Assembly: GCA_964539665.1 (NCBI GenBank)
Contig: CAZIKB010000110.1
Coordinates: 1-22,587, forward strand
Direction: 5' to 3'
Length of the DNA: 22,587 nucleotides
Source of the DNA: CAZIKB01 sp964539665
Lineage (GTDB): Bacteria; Zhuqueibacterota; Zhuqueibacteria; Oceanimicrobiales; Oceanimicrobiaceae
Part shown: piece by piece, positions 10,001 to 15,510 of the stretch
Layout of the letters: each line of letters begins with the position of its first letter
Position numbering within the stretch: position 1 is the first letter of the stretch
Program-made: the position numbers and the translations under genes
The notes under the pieces: generated by a model
What the model saw: the letters and a program-made list of their open reading frames with translations, nothing else
What the model was told of the DNA's origin: nothing
Database searches by the model: none

Positions 10001-10604
10001 TCATCCTGCCGCCAGAAATCGAAATATTGCCGCCATCCGAATCGGCAATCATTCCCCAGCCATCAGGGGTCCAGACAAAGGGAGCGCCGGCGCCTCCCTG
10101 TCCTCCGGCCTGAATGTCTGCCCCGGCATTGGATGTCAGGTCTCCTGAAGTGCGATTATCCAGACCATAAAAATTAATAGCATTTATGTTTAAATTCAGT
10201 CCATTGGCATACAATCCCCCGGCAGATGGTTCCGCAAAAGCTAACGTGCCCGAAACATCGTAACCTCGGAATCGCAGGGGAGAGCGCTCGATTTCAATTC
10301 GAAAATAATCGGTTTGATAGATAAGAATATTTGTCGTTGTGTCAATTGTTGCAGATCTATATGTCCTATTTGTATCACCAATGACCAGCGTATTTGAACC
10401 TTCAATCCCTGATGGTCTGTAATTAATCACTACTACGTTTTCTGCAACAGCCCTGATAATCACTTCATCGGAGTAAATGTTTAAAATCAGCCTATTATCT
10501 TGTATTCGAATTGCGGTAATGTCACCAAGACCATCAGCGAAAAGGGTGGAGGTAGCACAGAATATTATTAGAAATAGCATAAGAACAGGTTTGTGGAAAA
10601 TCAT
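7035..10604 (-). CDS. Secreted multidomain GH31 alpha-glycosidase with C-terminal sorting domain
   Basis: 1189 aa from the ATG at 10604, which has GGAG about 6 bases upstream; a 4-codon longer reading would use TTG and is disfavoured. Order: signal peptide (MIFHKPVLMLFLIIF ... FADG); GH31 N-terminal beta-sandwich; GH31 TIM barrel with nucleophile D390 in GYWNDEADEYGG and acid/base D442 in MWSGDIHTG; C-terminal beta domains including a DUF5110-like part (YEDDGVTYDYEMG); an SbsA-like Ig module (DETAPKVDTVLVSSDSTIWI); a DNRLRE/CBM96-like module (~900-1090); and a NYPNPFN ... YNVLGQKIQTLV type A sorting-like domain at the end. GH31 enzymes act on alpha-glucosides, alpha-xylosides or relatives; specificity is unresolved. 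The C-terminal domain implies secretion to the outer surface. This is the best taxonomic marker in the window. Confidence 0.92.
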   Translation of the reverse strand: MIFHKPVLMLFLIIFCATSTLFADGLGDITAIRIQDNRLILNIYSDEVIIRAVAENVVVINYRPSGIEGSNTLVIGDTNRTYRSATIDTTTNILIYQTDYFRIEIERSPLRFRGYDVSGTLAFAEPSAGGLYANGLNLNINAINFYGLDNRTSGDLTSNAGADIQAGGQGGAGAPFVWTPDGWGMIADSDGGNISISGGRMNYLQGETSNKSDVEIYFLFGKPEEIFKGMTVVSGNPPMPPKFTLGFMNTEWSMDESELRADLQSYLDKDIPIDAYILDFDWMAWGEDNYGEFRWGDKFPSGPGGQLKDDLDSLGIKLMAIRKPRIHTGTVQGNYCETNGFFVNYTTDYFSGKQVGRLDFHQKAVREWYWDSFVNNGNGYETGIIGYWNDEADEYGGNLMFMQMQRGQYEGQRQYNNRRVWSINRNFYLGSQRYSYAMWSGDIHTGFGAMAEQRLFMLTSIALGAPWWGMDIGGFIGTPSPENYFRWIQFGAFVPVFRVHGTFGEEREPWNYGSEAESIAKKYIRLRYELLPYIYTAAQKTHESGKPMVRPLIFEYPNDINVVNKFDEWLFGDDILVHPIVDPGISKVQLYFPEGRWIDFHSGTAIHGSGSYEYGVRREDIPIFIKAGAVLPAAPVGSNVDDPFVKNLLLLKCFGRGNRSTELYEDDGVTYDYEMGDFATTPFSHYRDYEKAILTIGARTGTFTPPQRDYLAEFHFIETPDSIYLDNSRVTQVASDNLRNNSIVGWAYDHSMQGALVRFPDNNAVHEITVYLGIDETAPKVDTVLVSSDSTIWIQFSESVLFGDDDNSAENSDNYTISGNILVLEIESNLAQDAVTLHTSKHQKNVEYSLTIANISDQSNHRNIMETVDFTYSIIKQFTVILQEGTNDYNGSSDSHIAEYFPDNNMGTNDRFEACRYAGTLDNDDKSALVHFDLSGMNNVDTSLVKAELVLTLAEIRNGASAKNIGSYRLLKPWNEGSGVQIDGNYATQGEVTWNSAQHNRMHWDASGGDVITDPSEVVTVYNETEMEYAWNISEFVHFWSKNPDSNFGILLKEPQPVQANGTKAFHSSEYSIVRMRPKLVFTYKDSNSAVYAQFANKNNIPESYRLDQNYPNPFNSYTTISYQLPKSSMVELMVYNVLGQKIQTLVNKHQQADVYQIRFNANNLASGVYVYVLKAGEFLDVKKCLFIK

Positions 10605-11037
10605 AATACTCTCCAAATTGCCTCACGCTCGCAGGGAATTAAAACACTCAATTATACTTATGCAATCCTCTTTGTCCCCCTTTTTTATGGGGAAATTAAT
10701 AAATGTTAAGTTGACACCGATGTGAAACCATTTAGCGCTTTGGAATGGTTTTACGCCTCACGGCTTCGATCTGTCCCGCGGGATAGTTTAGCCAAGGTGA
10801 CTATTCTTGTTGCGTTGTCAGATGAACTTTACACCCCTTTACCCCGTGTGATATATTTCCAACGGCAGATCCACCCTGTGAGGATATTTTATCACACGGG
10901 GTGAATCAGCGCTATGCCTGTCCTGAGGGCAGTCGAAGGAGTAGCATGCCATTTTAGGGTACTGATAGGAATATATCAGGTTCTTCTAAGAACGGTAAAT
11001 CCTTAACAAATAAACAATTATGCGACTGCGTGTCGCA
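10605..11037. other. Gene-free stretch between GH31 gene and cassette array
   Basis: About 430 bp with no convincing coding region. It holds a 13-bp inverted repeat (separate entry), a short semi-palindrome TCCTGAGGGCAGTCGAAGGA (10921-10940) that resembles dispersed intergenic repeats common in environmental bacteria, and a 6-bp hairpin TGCGAC-tgcgt-GTCGCA (11021-11037) directly beside the last attC. The promoter for the GH31 gene should lie in its first ~100 bp, but I cannot identify one with confidence. Confidence 0.5.
10841..10902. repeat. 13-bp perfect inverted repeat, 36-bp spacer
   Basis: ACCCCGTGTGATA (10841-10853) and TATCACACGGGGT (10890-10902) are exact reverse complements. The spacer includes CACCCTGTGA, which can pair alternatively with the right arm (TCACACGGGGTG), so two competing folds are possible. 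No gene reads through it. It could be the ends of a small non-autonomous element or a structured RNA; neither is shown. Confidence 0.55.
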
Positions 11038-11167
11038 CCCTAACGCAAATATCAGCCGCAAAGGGTTTACGTGCACCAAAGCTGCGAATCGAAAAGAATC
11101 CTTTGAGAAAGCACCCAAGCTAATCCATTGAAAAATTGCCCTTTGTCGGCTGAATGTGCAGTTATGC
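11038..11167 (-). other. attC recombination site (downstream of the 52-aa zinc-finger gene)
   Basis: On the minus strand the site opens with GCATAAC (R'') and closes with GTTAGGG (R', 11038-11044). The arms are complementary: ATAACTGCACATTCAGCCGA against the complement CTAACGCAAATATCAGCCG, both then continuing CAAAGGG. An extra A in one arm (GACA versus GCA) is the unpaired base expected of attC. It is the last attC of the array. Confidence 0.82.
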
Positions 11168-11174
11168 CATTTCT

Positions 11175-11333
11175 TTAGCGTTTTAAGAAACCCTTCTGAC
11201 ATCTAAGGCACTTCTTACCGTTTGAACCATGTGAGCTACACCACCAACGGCCGCAATGATCACATTGGTAGAATACTTTTCCAGATTTCTCGGTATTAGA
11301 ACAGCTTGAGGCACTGCATTGAATTATTGCCAT
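11175..11333 (-). CDS. 52-aa AN1-like zinc-finger microprotein
   Basis: Short gene starting at the ATG at 11333, with AAGGA about 8-9 bases upstream, and ending TAA at 11175. The protein begins MAIIQCSASSCSNTEKSG and is rich in cysteine. Metal-ligand candidates are C6, C11, C24, C27, C32, H35, C42 and C45, spaced C-x4-C-x12-C-x2-C-x4-C-x2-H-x6-C-x2-C. This closely follows the AN1 zinc-finger layout (C-x2-C-x9-12-C-x1-2-C-x4-C-x2-H-x5-H-x-C), here with Cys in place of the last His. It probably binds two zinc ions; its partner is unknown. It stops 8 bp before an attC, the usual packing of a cassette gene, and shares its cassette with the helical protein upstream because no complete attC lies between them. 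The coding call rests on Shine-Dalgarno, ligand pattern and context. Confidence 0.78.
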   Translation of the reverse strand: MAIIQCSASSCSNTEKSGKVFYQCDHCGRWWCSSHGSNGKKCLRCQKGFLKR

Positions 11334-11487
11334 GATTTTTGTCCTTAGTTAATCGTGTATCAGTAAAATAGTCAGCGCATTCCACTTTTTGAGACAGATG
11401 GTATTGAATAAAAACGGTCGGCTCACTTTCAAGAAAACTCTGTTGAGTTTGCTTAAAAGTTCTTACTTTGTCACACCCATCTACTAC

Positions 11488-11976
11488 TTATTTATATTGC
11501 TCTTTTATCTCATTTAGCAGTTCCTTAGCTTCTGAAAAGCCTTTTTGTGCTGCAGTGTAATCAGGTTTGAGGCGAAGTGCTTTATTATAGGCAGGGCCTG
11601 CGTTTTTCACTAAAATTTCCGCTGCCATAGCCGCTATCTCATAATTGCTTGTTCCCTGTTTTTGATACATTTGACGTGCAAGAAAAACCGCAAAACTTCC
11701 TCTTAGGCACTGAACAAGCGCGCCTTTATGCTTATCCGTATCGTCCAATCCTTCGGTAAAACGAGCCAAGTGCATCCAAAGTGCTCTCATCTCCTCATCG
11801 TTGCGATAAACTCCAACGTAACCTCCTAATGCACTGTGTGCTTCTTCGAAGGCCGGATATGCTTTAGCCAAATCATCGTCACTTGCATTAGGCGCACTCA
11901 TTATTTCGCTACAACGTTGCCACGCTTCTAATGCCTGCGCTTTTAGTGCTAATGTGTTCTCGTTAAATATTGCCAT
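11488..11976 (-). CDS. Unknown helical cassette protein
   Basis: 162 aa from the ATG at 11976, which has a strong AAGGAG 9 bases upstream. An in-frame ATG at 12036 would add 20 residues without such a site and would run back towards the attC, so it is rejected. I do not recognise the family. The sequence is predicted largely alpha-helical, with a TPR-like end (ILVKNAGPAYNKALRLKPDY) and no signal peptide or membrane segment. It is the first gene after the 12052-12138 attC. Between its stop and the next gene I see an ACTCAAC core (11442-11448) but no matching partner arm, so it and the zinc-finger gene seem to form one two-gene cassette, or a fusion of two. Confidence 0.72.
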   Translation of the reverse strand: MAIFNENTLALKAQALEAWQRCSEIMSAPNASDDDLAKAYPAFEEAHSALGGYVGVYRNDEEMRALWMHLARFTEGLDDTDKHKGALVQCLRGSFAVFLARQMYQKQGTSNYEIAAMAAEILVKNAGPAYNKALRLKPDYTAAQKGFSEAKELLNEIKEQYK

Positions 11977-12051
11977 AATAAGTATCTCCTTTGGATAATT
12001 ATTCAGACTATCTTCTGCGTTCATTGTAATATGCAATCAGAAATCTATGTT

Positions 12052-12138
12052 CGATAACGATTGAATTGACCGGCGGCGCGACAAGCGTCGCCTTCAGTAT
12101 TCACGATAATCGCCGTCCGGTCCAATGACTTGTTAGAT
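12052..12138 (-). other. attC recombination site (downstream of the exported-protein gene)
   Basis: The clearest textbook attC here. Minus strand: R'' ATCTAAC (12132-12138), then AAGTCATTGGACCGGACGGCG, loop, CGCCGCCGGTCAATTCAATC and R' GTTATCG (12052-12058). The arms pair as TTGACCGG-CGGCG with one extra A in GGACGGCG left unpaired. At 87 bp it is shorter than the other four. Confidence 0.9.
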
Positions 12139-12161
12139 GGCATTTTAGCGCTTTATGCAAA

Positions 12162-12896
12162 CTACTCTGCATCGGGAATCATACTCTTCGCATCGGTTCC
12201 AAAGTCCGCGACCTTCATTTTCATAGTCATCGTGCCCAGTGCTTGTCCATCCTGTTCCCCCTTCGATTTAGCCTCCCAACTCACCACACCAAATGGAGCC
12301 TTATTGTGTAAACGAATTGAGTACGTTGAGTGGATTGTCACACCGCCGCCTTGTTCAATCTTTTCACTCGCGGTGATTCCCTTGCATTCCAGTTTCCCAA
12401 GTTTGCTGTCGATGCGCACTGCTTCGAGTTCTTTTGTGGTTTCGAAGGGGCCGTGCAGTGATGGATTGAGTTTTTTGAGATAACGCGCGCCGCGGCCCCC
12501 AGCCAAATCTTCAATTTGCCGAGGGGTGCCGTCGCCCATGGAATGTTTGTGCCATGCTTTCAAGACGTGTTTCAACGGTTCCTTTCCTTTGGCGAGCCGA
12601 TGTTCAGGAATCAGCAGCTTGTCGATGTCAGTAAATGGTTCGCCGGCGCGTTTCGCCTCGGTCACAATCTCAATCCAGCGGCATTTTTTCCCATCCATGT
12701 CCACCGTTCCAACAGAACTCATGGTTAGTGTGCCGACAAGTTTAATCTCCGTGCCGTCAGGTTCGGTGCCTGTGCCGTCGATCTCGAAACGTACCCAGTG
12801 ACCGTCATCCGGAAGTTGGTAAAGCAGGCCTTCCGCAAATGTAGCGGGCGGCAACAGCGCGATAATGGCAACTGAGTAGAAAAGTTTTGTCATCAT
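12162..12896 (-). CDS. Exported protein of unknown function in a cassette
   Basis: 244 aa from the first of two adjacent ATGs (12896; the second is at 12893), preceded by AAAGGGG. A signal peptide follows (MMTKLFYSVAIIALLPPATFAEG), so it is exported. The mature part looks beta-rich (WVRFEIDGTG, GTLTMSSVGTVDMDG, ATMTMKMK-like strands); I do not recognise a family. A longer in-frame start at 12962 exists, but its extra 22 codons overlap the R' arm of the preceding attC, so they are almost surely untranslated. Its stop is 24 bp from the next attC. The gene is visibly richer in G+C than the Thoeris genes beside it, consistent with cassettes collected from different hosts; its style recalls secreted proteins of Planctomycetes/Verrucomicrobia, but that is an impression only. 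Confidence 0.78.
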   Translation of the reverse strand: MMTKLFYSVAIIALLPPATFAEGLLYQLPDDGHWVRFEIDGTGTEPDGTEIKLVGTLTMSSVGTVDMDGKKCRWIEIVTEAKRAGEPFTDIDKLLIPEHRLAKGKEPLKHVLKAWHKHSMGDGTPRQIEDLAGGRGARYLKKLNPSLHGPFETTKELEAVRIDSKLGKLECKGITASEKIEQGGGVTIHSTYSIRLHNKAPFGVVSWEAKSKGEQDGQALGTMTMKMKVADFGTDAKSMIPDAE

Positions 12897-12934
12897 GGTC
12901 GCGGCCCCTTTGAATCGTATGTGGACGTTGTGCC

Positions 12935-13066
12935 AGCTAACACTTTTTTCACAGGCTGCCATTAAATCTGCATTCTGTGAAATGAACTGAATTTAGTAGT
13001 TTGCAAATTCCCAAATTCCCAAATTCCCGCTCGATAATGGCAGTCCGGTGTAAAAATGGGTTAGAA
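12935..13066 (-). other. attC recombination site (end of the Thoeris cassette)
   Basis: Minus strand: R'' TTCTAAC (13060-13066), arm continuing to CACCGGACTGCCATTA; closing arm TAATGGCAGCCTGTG followed by AAAAAAGT and R' GTTAGCT (12935-12941). CTGCCATTA pairs perfectly with TAATGGCAG, and the A of GGAC is unpaired relative to GG-C, as expected. The loop carries a triple 8-bp tandem repeat. R' overlaps the unlikely 5' extension of the next gene. Confidence 0.85.
13005..13028. repeat. Three tandem copies of AAATTCCC inside an attC loop
   Basis: AAATTCCC repeats exactly three times without spacer, in the variable central part of the 12935-13066 attC. It probably lengthened this loop by slippage. 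Confidence 0.85.
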
Positions 13067-13101
13067 TAAAATTTAATTTAATTTTTGCTGATTGTTATTC
13101 A

Positions 13102-14026
13102 TCACTTGGCTTCCTCTCCCACAGGTTGTTCACTAACATCTTTACTAAAAGCCAAGCAATATGTACATTCATGCTCAAGGAACCGCCTGAGTTTAGGCAA
13201 ATTCACTCTACCGTAAATATAGTCTTTTGGAGCAATAGCAATAGACAACTTTTCACAGAATTTGGCTTGTAACGATGCTGCAATAAATGATCTAATTATC
13301 TCTCTAATTATCTCTTCCCTGGTTGCATTCATTCTTGAGTACCCCGATCCAAGAATTGGACATGTTAGGGGTTCTATGCTTCCTCTTTCTCTAACATACT
13401 CCCAAATCATAGGTAATGAATTTGCAATATCACTTCGAGTGGCTGCGGCCACACGATGTGCATTCAATTTAGCAAGGGCAACAAAATAAGCGCGTTTATT
13501 TCCAAATCTGACGCTTGCGATTGTCCCAGGATCGTACTCACTTCTTTTACCATATGGTTTGATTTCTGCATTTAGTTCACCTGATGGGATACCAGCGAGA
13601 GAATTCTCTATCTGTTGATCTAGTTGAACTATATCGCAATATTTCAAGGTGAATTGACCTTGGATACTCTTTGGTGAAATAGTGTTGTCTTCTATGCTTG
13701 TATCGAAGGTCGTATTACTGCCTATAATTATGTCACCTTCGATTTCGAAAACATCCTTGACTAAGATTTCAATTATTATATCTGTATTCTCAATTTGGTT
13801 AAAGAATTTTCTATTGGGCCATACTCGTACTAAACCTATTATCAAACCGGCTAAAAGAAATAACCACCATAATGGCTTTATATTTGTTGAGAACTCATTC
13901 GAAAAAAAATGACCCTATCTCGACAACCACCCACATAATACCCATAGAATGTAAAATACTAGAAAATATTGAAGGTATGGGAAAATTCTTAAACGAGCGT
14001 AGTAAAGATAAAAAATAATCCTTCAT
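13102..14026 (-). CDS. thsA: ThsA, type II Thoeris TM-macro effector, split by a frameshift
   Basis: Thoeris effector. From the ATG at 14026 (two bases after the thsB stop) the first frame gives 43 residues beginning MKDYFLSLLRSFKNF and ends at TGA. The macro-domain frame starts after an in-frame TAG and has no ATG or GTG before the domain. Removing one T from a run of eight (13902-13909) joins both into 307 aa: two membrane helices (around MGIMWVVVEIGSFF and LWWLFLLAGLIIGLV), then a ThsA-type macro domain (VFEIEGDIIIGSNTTFDTS ... PLTCPILGSGYSR). Known type II ThsA proteins share this layout; the macro domain senses a TIR-made ADP-ribose signal and the membrane part kills the infected cell. 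The spliced length fits the family, so the gene is either recently broken, mis-sequenced, or expressed by slippage. Confidence 0.85.
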
Positions 14027-14028
14027 AC

Positions 14029-14532
14029 TTAGAGTCCCAATTTTTTGTAGATATCCGAACCATAATAATACGGCCCTGTTTTACCTTGTTGTCTCAAAGA
14101 GCTATATGATTGAGGCCAGTTTTCGAGAGCAAATTGCAATATGTTTACATTAAAACTTACGTAAACAATAAGTTCATTTCTAATAATTGGTGGACATAAT
14201 TTAACGTCTTGATGTCTTTTACCATTTAGATTAACACCAATAATTGGCAGGTCTCTTTTTAGAGCTTGTTCAAGCTCCCATTTTACGAAACGATATAAGT
14301 ATCTTGTTTTATCACCGATTAGGGAGACAACCACTTTTGCATTTGACATACGTTCTGAAAGACGTCTCTTTATTGTTAGTTCGAGACTAGTATCTAAAGC
14401 AGTATTGACATCATGAGCATCATAAAAGTTAAATGGTGAACGATCATTCTGCTTCCATGCTCGCATTAGCCGATAATAGTGTATGTCATTATCACCATCA
14501 AAGGAAACAAACACCTTATTTCTGTAAGCCAT
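14029..14532 (-). CDS. thsB: ThsB, TIR-like Thoeris signal-producing enzyme
   Basis: 167 aa, a single TIR-like (DUF1863/ThsB) domain. The opening strand KVFVSFDGDND, the NFYDAHD segment, SNAKVVVSLIGDKTRYLYRF and the helix VKWELEQAL match ThsB proteins; E86 of WELE is the likely catalytic Glu (E88 the alternative). Known role: on phage infection it cleaves NAD+ to make a small ADP-ribose-type messenger, in type II systems reported as histidine-ADPR, that activates ThsA. AGAGG lies 7 bases before the ATG. The stop is followed by GT and then the thsA ATG, so the two are translationally coupled. The attC of the previous cassette ends only 45 bp upstream, so any promoter must lie in or before that attC. 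No frame damage in this gene. Confidence 0.9.
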   Translation of the reverse strand: MAYRNKVFVSFDGDNDIHYYRLMRAWKQNDRSPFNFYDAHDVNTALDTSLELTIKRRLSERMSNAKVVVSLIGDKTRYLYRFVKWELEQALKRDLPIIGVNLNGKRHQDVKLCPPIIRNELIVYVSFNVNILQFALENWPQSYSSLRQQGKTGPYYYGSDIYKKLGL

Positions 14533-14577
14533 CTTACAACCTCTCTATTAGTAGGACTTCATTTCTTCATTGGCTAC

Positions 14578-14709
14578 TTCTAACGTGAGCATCAGTTGCC
14601 GAAACCTGCGGTGCACTGAACGTCAAAATTAAATCTCAAAGTGATGCGGAAATCCAATCATTCGGATTCGCACATCGCGGTTTCGGTCAACTGAATGCAA
14701 TTGTTAGCG
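14578..14709 (-). other. attC recombination site (upstream border of the Thoeris cassette)
   Basis: Minus strand: R'' CGCTAAC (14703-14709), arm GCATTCAGTTGACCGAAACC; closing arm GCAGGTTTCGGCAACTGATGC and R' GTTAGAA (14578-14584). CAGTTG-CCGAAACC pairs over 14 bp, with the A of TTGACCG unpaired. The outer TAAC/GTTA cores pair as well. Confidence 0.88.
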
Positions 14710-14954
14710 CAGCAGACCTGAGTTAATGCACCAATAAATACCTTTTGCACTTGTTGTCCACTATTGCCAATTTACCAATTTATTATTTCAACGATCAATT
14801 CATTTTTTATAAACAAAATAATTTTTCTTTTCCTCTTTTTTTATCATTTTAAGATTTATCAATTATAAATACAATCCATCCCGTAACATGTTATTATTTT
14901 TTTCTTCTTTGCTATGCTTAACACATTAGCTTATAAACACTGTTTTCATCCCAC

Positions 14955-15332
14955 TTAAATTAATATTCCCAATAACTTTCTATTTTCTTTTGAATCATCA
15001 AGAATACGCCATTCAGAAACAAGATCATTTTCAATTTTTGCCGTCCAAAGCGCAGGACCATCCAAAGCTTTGGTTGAACACGTTGAATAACCAATAATGA
15101 TTACTAAATTTTCTTGTGATTCGATTCTGATGAAATGGTTTTTGTAATCTGGGCACATCTTGAAAAATTGAATCCATACTTTTTTTAATGTTTCTTTTCC
15201 TACATGAGTTATTTCTTCTCCTTGGATCATTTTAGTATCTTGCGTCAAAAAATTCTCCAATCCATCAGAGTCTTGATTGTTGATACATTCATTAAATTGA
15301 AGGACAGTCAGTTTAGGATCTTTCTTATTCAT
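14955..15332 (-). CDS. NTF2/SnoaL-like small protein
   Basis: 125 aa with the look of the NTF2-like fold: an N-terminal helix (VLQFNECINNQDSDGLENFL), 'TQDTKMIQGEEITHVGKETL' typical of SnoaL-type proteins, the helix KKVWIQFFKMCPDYK and a beta-sheet C-terminus (NLVIIIGYSTCST, WTAKIENDLVSEWRILD). Such proteins are small hydrolases, isomerases or ligand binders; nothing visible fixes the activity. AGGAAC lies 6 bases before the ATG. It follows an attC (R' at 15365-15371) and is followed, after an unusually long AT-rich 245-bp spacer (14710-14954) with no credible gene, by the next attC. The spacer could carry a promoter for the Thoeris genes beyond. Confidence 0.78.
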   Translation of the reverse strand: MNKKDPKLTVLQFNECINNQDSDGLENFLTQDTKMIQGEEITHVGKETLKKVWIQFFKMCPDYKNHFIRIESQENLVIIIGYSTCSTKALDGPALWTAKIENDLVSEWRILDDSKENRKLLGILI

Positions 15333-15364
15333 ATTGTTCCTATTCTTTGTATCAGTTTTTATTG

Positions 15365-15490
15365 CGCTAACAGGATCATCACCAGCAAAAGGGTTTGATC
15401 GTACTGAACTTACTAAATTAGCTTAGAGAAAGCACCGAACGTGCCAAAAAATCCGGCACCCTTTTTATCGGGTGAATGAAAATGTTAGAT
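15365..15490 (-). other. attC recombination site (downstream of the 279-aa gene)
   Basis: Minus strand: R'' ATCTAAC (15484-15490), arm TTTTCATTCACCCGATAAAAAGGG; closing arm CCCTTTTGCTGGTGATGATC, then CT and R' GTTAGCG (15365-15371). TCAT-CACC and AAAAGGG pair with their partners, with a T of CATTCACC unpaired. Confidence 0.85.
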
Positions 15491-15510
15491 GTTTTTTCTG
15501 AATGCTTCCT

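Noticed and set aside
10954..11202. 82-codon minus-strand frame
   Set aside because: It runs across the attC arms and overlaps the 3' end of the zinc-finger gene in another frame; no recognisable protein character.
13102..13845. ThsA macro part as a self-standing 247-aa gene starting at TTG 13845
   Set aside because: There is no ribosome site at the TTG, it lies in the middle of the second membrane helix, and the upstream frame joins perfectly after a one-base change.
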